Assembly: GCA_938003765.1 (NCBI GenBank)
Contig: CALKYE010000123.1
Coordinates: 1-49,411, forward strand
Length of the DNA: 49,411 nt
Source: an uncultured Planctomycetia bacterium
GTDB taxonomy: Bacteria > Planctomycetota > UBA1135 > GCA-002686595
Reading direction: 5' to 3'
A program made the translations under genes and the position numbers. Numbering within the stretch: position 1 is the stretch's first letter; every line of letters begins with the position of its first letter. Below the pieces are notes generated by a model. The model had not been told where the DNA came from. It saw only the letters and a list, made by a program, of their open reading frames with translations, and made no database searches. Shown here one piece after another: positions 1 through 7,462 of the stretch.

Positions 1-8
1 ACCTGAGC

Positions 9-392
9 TCACTTCAACGTCGCGCCCGACACGGCGATCGTCCACTTGCCCAGCTTGGCCTTGCGCGCTCCGCCGAACGCGGGCGGCGCCTCGGCGAACG
101 GCGCGCGCGGCAAGCTCAGGTCGAGTGCGCCGAACAAGCGCGCCAGACCCATCGGGCGAATGTGAACGTGCTCGTCGTCGGTCGCGATCTCGATGCAGCC
201 GCCGAAGTTGGTCGAGTTGACGCCGATCGACTGGTAGCGCTTGCGCTGGGCGCCCGCGCGGATCGGGCGCGGCGGGTAGGCGCGCGCCAGTTCCTCGAAC
301 AGGCCCTTCATCCAGGCGCGGATCCCGAACAGGACGATGCCGTCGATCAGCACGATGGCGGCGACCAGGGCGATGACTTGCGATGTGGTCAT
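9..392 (-). CDS. Small single-pass membrane protein, unknown family
   Basis: A 127-residue protein whose first 25 residues form one hydrophobic membrane segment rich in Ile, Val and Ala. It is followed by a short amphipathic stretch and a roughly 75-residue soluble domain that holds a Gly-Gly-Cys and a Thr-Asp-Asp-Glu-His patch. I do not recognise the family. The ATG at 390-392 overlaps the TGA of the glycosyltransferase gene upstream in the classic four-base ATGA arrangement, so the two are very likely co-translated. The protein may therefore assist the GT90 enzyme at the membrane, but that is inference from coupling only. A much longer open frame continues upstream to about 893, but its composition is that of an antisense shadow of the GT90 gene. 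Confidence 0.7.
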   Translation of the reverse strand: MTTSQVIALVAAIVLIDGIVLFGIRAWMKGLFEELARAYPPRPIRAGAQRKRYQSIGVNSTNFGGCIEIATDDEHVHIRPMGLARLFGALDLSLPRAPFAEAPPAFGGARKAKLGKWTIAVSGATLK

Positions 393-1375
393 GTCGACTC
401 CCCGAGGCGTGGCTTGAGTTGGCCGGACAGCTCGAAGTAGCGCTGGAGCACGAGCAGCGCGATCAGCTCCTCGCGCGCCGGGTCGAGGAACTGGGTCACG
501 AAGGCGTGCGCGTGGTTGAGGATGCGCAGGGCGTCGCCGGTGTGGCGCGCGTAGTGCTCGACCTTCTCCGCCAGGTCGGAGTAGTCGTCGGCCAGCTCGA
601 CGTAGTGCCGGCCCGCTTCGAGGCGCGACTCGAGGAACCAGGTCTCGTTCTTCGGCCGCGCCATGAAGCACAGCGAGTTCGAGGACAGGATCCACTTGAG
701 GTTGGTGGCGACGTCGTTGCCTTCGATCGAGAGCACGAACTTGTGCTCGAGCTGCTGGTGGATGCCCAGGAAGGGCTTGGCGAACTGCGGCGTGGCCCGG
801 CTGTGGTGCGCCTGCCCGACGTCGCACAACGGGTGGTCGTGGAAGCGCTCGAGGAAGCGCAGGCGGTGCGGCTTGTTGGCGCGGCCGCGCCACACCAGCG
901 TCGGGCGCTTGTCGACGAACGGCAGCGTGTCGTGGACGAAGTTGAAGTGCCGCGCGCGGTTGAGCTTGAGCAGCACGCTGTTGTGGTTGTCCCCCTCGAT
1001 CGGGCGCGCCTTGACGATCGTGGGGGCCTCGGGGACCGCGGTCTCGTCGCCGAAGCGGTAGGCGACGCGCAAGTGGCCGGGGAACCAGCGCACGTGCTCG
1101 AGCAGGTCGAGGTGGTAGTTGCGCTGCTCGCGCATGCGCCAGGGGCGCAGGGGAGCGAACTGGACCGGGACCTCGAACGGCGTGCGGACGCGGATGTAGT
1201 GGTCGACGCGCGCTTGGATGGCGCCGCGCTCGGCTTCGCTCAGGCTGGCCAGCCTTCGAAACGCGGCCTGCCGCCGGGCCTGCCAGACCGGTCGCGGCAC
1301 CGCCAGTCGGGCCGCGTGGCCCAGGAAGTACAAGAGCCTGGGGTTCTTGTGGCGCAGTCGAGCCAAGCTCGCCAT
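389..1375 (-). CDS. Glycosyltransferase family 90 (CAP10/LpsA-like)
   Basis: A 328-residue protein resembling the CAP10 / lipopolysaccharide-modifying GT90 family, which transfers xylose, glucose or related sugars. The central part contains the typical arrangement: a Trp-Arg-Gly-Arg segment near residues 162-165 followed by a Lys-Pro-His-Arg stretch, then a Leu-Ser-Ile-Glu-Gly-Asn-Asp-Val-Ala motif near 215-223. A Ser-Asn-Ser/Lys-Asn-Glu-Thr-Trp region near 232-246 follows, where the family binds the nucleotide sugar. No signal peptide or membrane helix is evident, so it should be cytoplasmic or peripheral. The ATG at 1373-1375 was chosen because upstream residues look like non-coding sequence. 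The small membrane protein downstream overlaps its stop codon. The acceptor cannot be read from the sequence; a surface polysaccharide or lipid A core is the reasonable guess. Confidence 0.85.
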   Translation of the reverse strand: MASLARLRHKNPRLLYFLGHAARLAVPRPVWQARRQAAFRRLASLSEAERGAIQARVDHYIRVRTPFEVPVQFAPLRPWRMREQRNYHLDLLEHVRWFPGHLRVAYRFGDETAVPEAPTIVKARPIEGDNHNSVLLKLNRARHFNFVHDTLPFVDKRPTLVWRGRANKPHRLRFLERFHDHPLCDVGQAHHSRATPQFAKPFLGIHQQLEHKFVLSIEGNDVATNLKWILSSNSLCFMARPKNETWFLESRLEAGRHYVELADDYSDLAEKVEHYARHTGDALRILNHAHAFVTQFLDPAREELIALLVLQRYFELSGQLKPRLGEST

Positions 1376-1540
1376 TGCGAGCGAGTGTACCCTCGCCCGG
1401 CCGCGCCCCCCGGGGTCCGCGGCGACGCCTGGCGCGGAAGGAACTTCACGCCTCGCGCGGCGCGTGCGAACACGCCGAAACCAGCTCGCGCACTCCGGGT
1501 TCAACGCCCGCTGGACGGCCGAGTCCGTCCCAACGACTCC

Positions 1541-2134
1541 TTGGAACAACGCTTCGACGACGACGCTGGCGTGCAGTGGATGCTCGCCTACCAACAGGGC
1601 GACGAGGCCGCCTTCGACCGCCTCGTCGGCGCCTACTCGGGGCACGTCTACTCGCTGTTCACGCGCTTCCTGGGGCCCGTCCCCGAGCGCGAGGACCTGG
1701 TCCAAGAGGTCTTCCTGCGCGTGATCCGCGCCCGCGAGCGCTACCAGCCCACGGCCCGCATCTCGACCTGGCTCTACCGCATCGCGTTCAACATCGCGGT
1801 CAATCGCACTCAGCGCGCGGCGCCGAGCGCGGCCTCGCTCGACCAGCCCTTCGACGAGGACGGATCGCCGCGCGAGGTCGCCGACCGGACCAGCGAGCCG
1901 CCCTCCGACGGCATGGAGCGCGGCGATGTCGTGCAGGCGGTTCGCTCGGCGATCGCGGCCCTGCCCGAGAACCAGCGCATGGCGCTGATCCTCGCGAAGT
2001 ACGACGAGCTGCCCTACGTCGAGATCGCCAAGGTGCTGCGCTCGAGCGAGAAGGCCATCAAGTCGCTGGTGCACCGCGCGCGGGAGAGCCTGCGCGAGCG
2101 ACTGGCGCCGTTCCTCCAGCAGGAGCTGTCATGA
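1541..2134 (+). CDS. ECF-type RNA polymerase sigma factor
   Basis: A sigma-70 family protein of the ECF type with region 2 and region 4 only. Region 2 is visible as the GDEAAFDRLV...YSLFTRFLG stretch, followed by the Glu-Asp-Leu-Val-Gln-Glu-Val-Phe box and the Thr-Trp-Leu-Tyr-Arg-Ile-Ala core-binding element. Region 4 begins at Leu-Pro-Glu-Asn-Gln-Arg and carries the helix-turn-helix Pro-Tyr-Val-Glu-Ile-Ala...Lys-Ala-Ile-Lys-Ser-Leu-Val-His-Arg-Ala. The start is uncertain: TTG 1541 gives 197 residues, GTG 1571 and ATG 1580 are in frame, and none has a clear ribosome binding site. Its stop overlaps the ATG of the next gene, a zinc-finger anti-sigma factor, which should bind and inhibit it. Confidence 0.9.
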   Translation: MEQRFDDDAGVQWMLAYQQGDEAAFDRLVGAYSGHVYSLFTRFLGPVPEREDLVQEVFLRVIRARERYQPTARISTWLYRIAFNIAVNRTQRAAPSAASLDQPFDEDGSPREVADRTSEPPSDGMERGDVVQAVRSAIAALPENQRMALILAKYDELPYVEIAKVLRSSEKAIKSLVHRARESLRERLAPFLQQELS

Positions 2135-3210
2135 ATCGCGCTTGCCAGGAGTTCCGCGCCCGTCTGGCGCAGGCGCTTGGGCCCAGCGCGCAACGCGTGT
2201 TCGCGCCCGAGCTCGAGTGGCACACGCACGTGCTCACCTGCGGCGCGTGCCGCGCGCTGCTCGAAGCCGAGCAGGCGCTCGAGCACGTTCTCGCCAGCCT
2301 TCCGCAGCCCACGCTGCCTCCGCACTTGGCGCAACGCGTGCTGGAGCGTCTGGCGGAGCAGCGCGTCGAAGCGGCCCTCGACCGCACCCTCGACCTCGCC
2401 TTGCGCGACTCCGCGGACGAAGGTCGCGGCGCGCCGGCGCAGCTCGCGAGTGAGTTGCTCGCGCGTCTGGGCCCGGCCCGCGCTCAGGCCGAGCGCGAGC
2501 GCCGGCTCGAACGCGCTCTCGACAGGTTGCTGGAGAACGTTCCGCCGCCGCAGACGCCCGTCGGGCTGTCCGCGCGAGTGTTGAAGCGACTCGAAGCGGC
2601 GCGGCGCAGTTCTGCGACGCCCACTCGCACCTCGACACCACAACGCGTGCGAGCTGCGGATGAAGCGGCGGAGACGACTCGCGAGCGCGTCCGCGAGCCG
2701 CAGCGCGTCGCACGCTCGTGGGCGTGGCTCGCCGCCGCCGGTGTCGCGCTGTTCGCCGGCGCCGCTGCGTGGTTCCTCTCGCGCCAAGGCGCGGGCGAGG
2801 CGCGCCGCGACGACATCGCGATCGAGCTGCCGCCGGATTCCGCGGTGCGTGGTGACGAGATGGGTCCGTCGCGCTCTCCCGAGCCGTTCGCGCCGCGCGA
2901 TTCGCGTTCGACGCCTCAAGTGGCGCAGACCGCACCCGAGTCGAGGCCTGAATCGAAGCTCGACTCCGCATTCGACTCCGCGCCTGGCGAGCTCGAGCCC
3001 GACGTCGAGTTGCTCGCGCAGCTCGAGCTGCTCGAGTCGTGGGAACTCCTCGCCGACGAGGCGCTCGATCTCGAGCTGCTCGGCGTGGACGAGAACACGC
3101 TGCTCAGCCTCCAGTCGCTGGAGTACGAGACCTCGACCGGCGAAGTCGACGACACCCCCGCGCCGAGCGCGCCCAAGAGCGGCGCCGACAACGCCCCGAA
3201 GAACGGCTGA
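2131..3210 (+). CDS. Zinc-finger anti-sigma factor with acidic C-terminal tail
   Basis: A 359-residue membrane protein translated from an ATG overlapping the sigma factor stop. Near residues 32-40 it has the His-x3-Cys-x2-Cys pattern of the zinc anti-sigma fold. Two copies of a short element (Pro-rich linker, then Leu-x2-Arg-Val-Leu-x-Arg-Leu) lie near residues 55-75 and 135-155, an internal duplication. A single transmembrane helix starts at about residue 198. The extracytoplasmic part begins Pro/Ser-rich, then becomes strongly acidic and leucine-rich over about 45 residues, and ends in a Ser/Pro tail. The family binds its ECF partner through the cytoplasmic zinc domain. The acidic tail may sense the basic DUF3106-like protein encoded next; that is inference. 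Confidence 0.85.
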   Translation: MNRACQEFRARLAQALGPSAQRVFAPELEWHTHVLTCGACRALLEAEQALEHVLASLPQPTLPPHLAQRVLERLAEQRVEAALDRTLDLALRDSADEGRGAPAQLASELLARLGPARAQAERERRLERALDRLLENVPPPQTPVGLSARVLKRLEAARRSSATPTRTSTPQRVRAADEAAETTRERVREPQRVARSWAWLAAAGVALFAGAAAWFLSRQGAGEARRDDIAIELPPDSAVRGDEMGPSRSPEPFAPRDSRSTPQVAQTAPESRPESKLDSAFDSAPGELEPDVELLAQLELLESWELLADEALDLELLGVDENTLLSLQSLEYETSTGEVDDTPAPSAPKSGADNAPKNG

Positions 3211-3218
3211 CCTCCGCC

Positions 3219-4721
3219 ATGCTCCTCACTTCCGCTCTCCACGCCGCCGAGCACCTGCGCCGCTGCGCGCTGTGGACGCTCGCGTGCAGCTTGCTGTGGA
3301 GCGGCGCTTTTGCGGGCGTCGCGTCGGCTGGACCGCAGCGCACCGAAGTCGCTCCTCCGCAATCGGAGTCCGCGCCTGACGCGGCTTCCAAGCCGGGTTC
3401 GAACGCGCCTAAGAGCGCCGCCGACCTCGAGCGTGCGCGCCAACGCTGGCAGCAGCTCTCTCCGCAGCAGCGCGAGGAACTGCGCCAGCGCTTCGAGCAG
3501 TTCCGCGGCCTCGACGAAGGCGAGCGCGCGCGGCTGCGCGGTCGCTTCGAGCGCCTGGGCGACGTCAAACGGCGCGCGCTGGAGGCGCTGCCCGATGCGG
3601 TGCGGCGCGAACTCGACGCCCTCGCTCCGCCGCAGCGCGGCGAGGTGCTGCGCGAAGTTGCGGCCGAACGCATGTCGGAGCACGTGCACGACGTCGTCGC
3701 GATGATGCCCGAACCGCTCCGCCAGGAATTCGCGGCCGCGGACGCGCAGCGGCGCGTCGAGATGGTGCGCGAGTTCGGGCGCATGCTGCACGAGCGCGCG
3801 CGCCAGGAGCTGTTCCGTCTGGGCCGTGAACTCGACCTGCCGCGCGAGCGTGTGGAGGCGATCGAACGCCTCGACCCGCGCGAGCTGGGACGCGAAGTGC
3901 TCGAGCTGCGCCGTCAATCGATCGAGCGCGACATCGCCGAGCGCGGCTTGCCGCCCTTCGTGAGCGCGGAGGAGTGGTCCGAGATCCAGAGACTCCGCGG
4001 GCCGGAGTTCATGCGCCGCTGGGGCGCGCTGCACGGACATCGCGGGCCTCTCGACGAGCCGCGCGAAGGGCCGCGAGACGGTCCTCGCGACGGTCCTCGC
4101 GACGGAGGTCCGGGCGCTCATCCCGGCGGCCCCTTCGGCGGCCGCGGAGCGCATCCTCCGGGCGGCGAGCCGCGTCGCGCGGGTCCCGCGGGCGCCGGCG
4201 CCGAGCCCGGTGCGCGCCGTGACGCCCCGCGCGCCGAGCGTGAGCGCAACGATCCGCGCGCGCCGCGCGACACCGACAAGTCGGAGCGTGGCCGTCGGCT
4301 GCGCGAGTTGCGCGACCAGGTGCGACCGGACCCGAGCTGGTTCGTCGAACTCTCGAAGGTCAAGCCCGAGGAGCGTCGGCGCCTGATCGCCGAGCGCATC
4401 CGCGAGCGCGCGTTGAAGTTCCTCGAGCGCGCGCCCGAGTTGATCGATGCGGCGCAGCTCGAGCGCTTGCGCGCCGCGACGGGACGCGAGTTCCACGAGC
4501 GCCTGCGCGAGCACTTCCCCGACCTCGGCGAGCCGGGTTTCCTGCGCGACGAGCGCGGCCGCTCTGGTCCGCCGCCGTGGGGCGGTCCGGGTCGTCCCGA
4601 AGAGCCCGGCGCCGGTCCGCGCGGACCGGGGGGCTCGGCGCGGCCCGGTGGCGGCCCGCCTCCGAGTTCGCCGCCCCGCCGAACGAGTCCGCAGAAGCCT
4701 CCGCAGAAGCCGCCGCACTGA
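3219..4721 (+). CDS. DUF3106-like secreted protein, Arg/Glu-rich
   Basis: A 500-residue exported protein with an N-terminal hydrophobic segment (about residues 15-38) ending in Ala-Ser-Ala, compatible with signal peptidase. Residues 65-110 show the Leu-Ser-Pro-Gln-Gln-Arg-Glu-Glu-Leu and repeated Arg-Phe-Glu pattern of DUF3106-type proteins, which resemble LTXXQ periplasmic stress proteins. The following helical part is dense in Arg and Glu. Residues about 278-350 and the last 60 are low-complexity Gly/Pro/Arg, including short GPRD repeats. The gene starts 8 bases after the anti-sigma stop, so the three genes form one operon. A role as periplasmic sensor or effector of the sigma system is suggested by position only. 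Confidence 0.75.
   Translation: MLLTSALHAAEHLRRCALWTLACSLLWSGAFAGVASAGPQRTEVAPPQSESAPDAASKPGSNAPKSAADLERARQRWQQLSPQQREELRQRFEQFRGLDEGERARLRGRFERLGDVKRRALEALPDAVRRELDALAPPQRGEVLREVAAERMSEHVHDVVAMMPEPLRQEFAAADAQRRVEMVREFGRMLHERARQELFRLGRELDLPRERVEAIERLDPRELGREVLELRRQSIERDIAERGLPPFVSAEEWSEIQRLRGPEFMRRWGALHGHRGPLDEPREGPRDGPRDGPRDGGPGAHPGGPFGGRGAHPPGGEPRRAGPAGAGAEPGARRDAPRAERERNDPRAPRDTDKSERGRRLRELRDQVRPDPSWFVELSKVKPEERRRLIAERIRERALKFLERAPELIDAAQLERLRAATGREFHERLREHFPDLGEPGFLRDERGRSGPPPWGGPGRPEEPGAGPRGPGGSARPGGGPPPSSPPRRTSPQKPPQKPPH
4054..4112 (+). repeat. Short tandem repeat coding for Gly-Pro-Arg-Asp
   Basis: Inside the DUF3106-like gene a 12-base unit is repeated exactly at 4077-4088 and 4089-4100, with degenerate copies on both sides. 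It encodes a Gly-Pro-Arg-Asp/Glu run. The array is in frame with a 12-base period, so slippage would change length without disrupting the protein. Confidence 0.75.
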
Positions 4722-4776
4722 GCTCCGCGCGTCCGGCTCGCTTGCGCGCCTGCGCGGATTCTGCGAAGACGGCTGC

Positions 4777-6720
4777 GTGGGCACGCATCCGGCCGAAGGC
4801 GCGACGAGCGAGAGCGGAGGCTGGCGCGGCGAGGCGCCTGCGTTGGTCGCGGTGCTCGTTCTCACGCTCGTGGCGTTGTGGCTGCGCATGTCGGGCATCG
4901 CCTTCGCGCTGCCGTGTCAGCAGGAGCCCGACCCGCACATCCTGGGGCAGATCGAGACGCTCTCTCAGGCCGAGGTCAGCGACCGCGACCTGTTCTTCAC
5001 GTCGATCTACCCGCACCTGATCGCGCGGCTGTCGCTGCTCACCGGCGCCGAGCCGGTGACGGGCGCGCCGCCCCAAGCGCCGCTCGAGGATCACCTGCGC
5101 GCCGCGAGCGCACTGCACGTGCACGTGCGCCGCGTCGTCGCGTGGCTGTCGGTGCTGCTGATTCCCGCGACGTACTGGCTCTGCCGACAGTTCCAGAAGC
5201 GTGGTCCAGCCCTGTTCGCTGCCGCGCTCGCCGCGACGAGCTTGATGAGTCTGCAGTTCGGCCAACAAGCGCGTCCGCACGCCGCAGTGGCCTCGTTCGT
5301 CGCGCTGGCCGTCGCAGCGGCCGTGCAGCTCCGCCGCCGTCCGTCGGCGCTCTCGTTCGGCCTGTTCGGAGTGTTCTTCGCCCTCGCGCTGGCCTGCCTC
5401 ACCAACGCTGCGGCCGTCGTGCTCGCGGCGCTGCCGGCCTATGCGCTGCGCGAGCGCGTCTCGGGCCTCCGGCGCTGGCTCGATCCGCTCGCGCTGCTGC
5501 CGCTCGCGCTCGTCGCGCTCTCGTTCAAGCTCTTCTGGCCGTTCCTGTTCGTCGAGGCGCCGCCCGAAGCGGCCGCGAGCTCCGGCGCGCCCGAGGTCGT
5601 TCCGTCGAGCGGCCCGCTCGTGCGCTTCGTCGTGTTCGGCGCGCTGTTCGGGCTCGGAGTGCTGGGCGTCGTCGCCGACTGGTTGCGCGAGCGCTCGTCG
5701 CCGCGACTGCGCTGGGGTTCGCTCGCCGTCGCGCTCGCTGGCGCCGTGCTGCTCGCCTCGATGCGCTCCGAGACGCTCCACATCGCGTGGCAGACGATCA
5801 AGCTGTCCGACTTCTCGGGCGGCGGCTTCCCGCTGCTGTTCGCGACGCTGTGGTACTACGAGCCGGTCGCGTTGGTCCTGTGCGGGGTCGGCGTCGTGGC
5901 CTGGTTCGCCACGCCGCGCGTCGATCCGACGCGAGCGGGCGCGAAGGACCTGCTGGTCGTTCTGGCCTTCACGGTGACGTACGCGCTCGTGATCGGGCTG
6001 TTCGACTTGAACCAGCAGCGCTTCACGATGCCGCTGCTCGCCTTCGTGTACTGCGGCGCTGCGTTCGGCATGCAGGCGCTGGCCCGCGCCCTCGACGCGC
6101 TCGTCGGCAGCGCCACGGCGCGCAGGAGCACGAGCTTTGCAGCGGGACTCGCGCTGGCGACTGGCGCGCTCGCCAGCGTGGGCTACGTCAAGATGCGCGC
6201 GCGACCGCACACGCTCGAGCTCGCCGCGAACTGGCTGCGCGAGCACGCCTCGCCCGCGCGCGACTCGGTCGCGTTGCACCTCTTGTACGACCTGCCGCTC
6301 GCGCGTCTGGAGTCGAACCTGTTCGACGAGAGCGGCGCGCCGCGCAGCGTGCTCAGCCCCTGGCAGCACTACCAGCAGAACTGGATGCGCGAGTGGAGCG
6401 GCGAGCGCTGGAACGTGTCGATGCTCTACCCCGATCGCGCGCGCTGGCCGTGGATCGCCAAGAACGCGGCGGAGTACGTCGCCGGGCTCACGGTCGACTA
6501 CGTGATCGCGCCCGGCGCGGCGGGGGTCGGCGCCAATCCGATGATGTCGGCCGTGCGCGAAGCGGTGCTCGCGCGCGGCGAACTCGTGGCGAGCTTCCCG
6601 GCCGAGACGCGACCGCCGAACTCCGGGATCTCCGGGCTCGACACGCCGCACTTCACGCGCTTCGTGCTCACCAAGCGCTGGCTCGGGCCGGAGCTGGAGA
6701 TCTACCGACTCCGTCGCTGA
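4777..6720 (+). CDS. GT39-like integral membrane glycosyltransferase
   Basis: A 647-residue polytopic protein with about ten or more hydrophobic segments and a C-terminal soluble domain of about 180 residues. The layout matches the GT-C glycosyltransferases related to PMT/ArnT: an acidic Glu-Pro-Asp in the first outer loop after the first helix, then many helices, then a periplasmic domain. Such enzymes use a polyprenyl-phosphate sugar as donor on the outer face of the membrane. The GTG at 4777-4779 is the first in-frame start after the preceding stop; no good ribosome binding site is seen. It lies 55 bases after the DUF3106-like gene and may belong to the same transcript. Donor and acceptor are unknown. 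Confidence 0.7.
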   Translation: MGTHPAEGATSESGGWRGEAPALVAVLVLTLVALWLRMSGIAFALPCQQEPDPHILGQIETLSQAEVSDRDLFFTSIYPHLIARLSLLTGAEPVTGAPPQAPLEDHLRAASALHVHVRRVVAWLSVLLIPATYWLCRQFQKRGPALFAAALAATSLMSLQFGQQARPHAAVASFVALAVAAAVQLRRRPSALSFGLFGVFFALALACLTNAAAVVLAALPAYALRERVSGLRRWLDPLALLPLALVALSFKLFWPFLFVEAPPEAAASSGAPEVVPSSGPLVRFVVFGALFGLGVLGVVADWLRERSSPRLRWGSLAVALAGAVLLASMRSETLHIAWQTIKLSDFSGGGFPLLFATLWYYEPVALVLCGVGVVAWFATPRVDPTRAGAKDLLVVLAFTVTYALVIGLFDLNQQRFTMPLLAFVYCGAAFGMQALARALDALVGSATARRSTSFAAGLALATGALASVGYVKMRARPHTLELAANWLREHASPARDSVALHLLYDLPLARLESNLFDESGAPRSVLSPWQHYQQNWMREWSGERWNVSMLYPDRARWPWIAKNAAEYVAGLTVDYVIAPGAAGVGANPMMSAVREAVLARGELVASFPAETRPPNSGISGLDTPHFTRFVLTKRWLGPELEIYRLRR

Positions 6721-6761
6721 CGGGCGCGCGCGCTCATCGAACGGCTACCATCGCGGGCCAC

Positions 6762-6767
6762 AAGGAG
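6762..6767 (+). promoter_or_regulatory. Shine-Dalgarno sequence of the response regulator
   Basis: AAGGAG lies 11 bases before the ATG at 6779. Purine-rich ribosome binding sites are uncommon in this window, so this one supports the chosen start. Confidence 0.6.
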
Positions 6768-6778
6768 TCCGGGCCCGA

Positions 6779-7462
6779 ATGAAAATTCTGATCGTCGACG
6801 ACGACCCCAAACTGCGCGGGTTCGTGGCCAAGGGCCTCGAAACGCACGGCATCGACAGCGTGTCGGCCTCCGACGGCGCGGAGGCGCTGGCCGTGCTCGA
6901 GCGCTCGATCTCCGATCGCCCCGATCTGATCCTGCTCGACGTGATGATGCCCGGGAAGAGCGGCATGGAGTTCCTCGACGAGCTTCGCCGCCGCGGCCAC
7001 GACCTGCCCGTGATCTTCGTCACCGCGCGCCGCGGCGTCGAAGACCGCGTGAAGGGCCTGCGCATCGGCGCCGACGACTACGTGCTCAAGCCGTTCGAGT
7101 TCGACGAGCTGCTCGCGCGCATCGAGGCGGTCATCCGCCGCCGCCAGAGCGTGCCGGTGTTCGAGTTCGGCGACGTGCGCATCGACGTCGCGCGCCGCAT
7201 CGTCGAGCGCGCCGGGCAGCGCATCGACCTCAGCCCCAAGGAGTTCGATCTGCTGCGCACGCTGGCCGAAGCGCGCGGCCGCGTGGTCTCACGCACCGAG
7301 CTGCTGAAGGTCGTGTGGGGCATCAACTTCGACCCCGAGACCAACGTGGTCGACGCGCTCGTGGCGCGCTTGCGACGGCGCATCGACCGCGGCGGTTCGT
7401 CGCTGATCGACACCGTGATCGGGCAGGGCTATCGCCTCGTCACGCCGCGCGAGAGCAAGTGA
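6779..7462 (+). CDS. OmpR/PhoB-family response regulator
   Basis: A 227-residue two-domain regulator. The receiver domain (1-120) has the acidic pocket at Asp7-Asp9, the phospho-acceptor Asp54 in a Leu-Leu-Asp-Val-Met-Met-Pro context, Thr82 and Lys104 before Pro-Phe. The C-terminal winged-helix domain (about 130-224) contains the conserved Leu-Ser-Pro-Lys-Glu-Phe-Asp-Leu-Leu and the Asn-Val-Val-Asp...Arg-Leu-Arg recognition helix, ending in the Gly-Gln-Gly-Tyr-Arg-Leu hairpin. It should be phosphorylated by the histidine kinase that overlaps its stop codon and should bind DNA as a dimer. The ATG is preceded by AAGGAG. Target genes are not visible, although the adjoining glycosyltransferases are plausible. 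Confidence 0.95.
   Translation: MKILIVDDDPKLRGFVAKGLETHGIDSVSASDGAEALAVLERSISDRPDLILLDVMMPGKSGMEFLDELRRRGHDLPVIFVTARRGVEDRVKGLRIGADDYVLKPFEFDELLARIEAVIRRRQSVPVFEFGDVRIDVARRIVERAGQRIDLSPKEFDLLRTLAEARGRVVSRTELLKVVWGINFDPETNVVDALVARLRRRIDRGGSSLIDTVIGQGYRLVTPRESK

Noticed and set aside
383..1540. A long upstream extension of the sigma factor frame
   Set aside because: The extension is antisense to the GT90 gene and holds no region of sigma factors; the conserved part starts after 1541.
4054..4112. CRISPR-like array from the 12-base repeats
   Set aside because: Repeats are directly adjacent, have no spacers and encode an in-frame Gly-Pro-Arg-Asp run.
2916..4898. A 660-codon minus-strand frame opposite the anti-sigma and DUF3106-like genes
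   Set aside because: Low-complexity Arg/Ala/Ser translation, no motif, and the plus-strand genes have signal peptide, zinc finger and operon spacing.
4360..6651. A 763-codon minus-strand frame opposite the GT39-like gene
   Set aside because: The translation is a mixture of His, Arg, Glu and Gln typical of antisense membrane genes.
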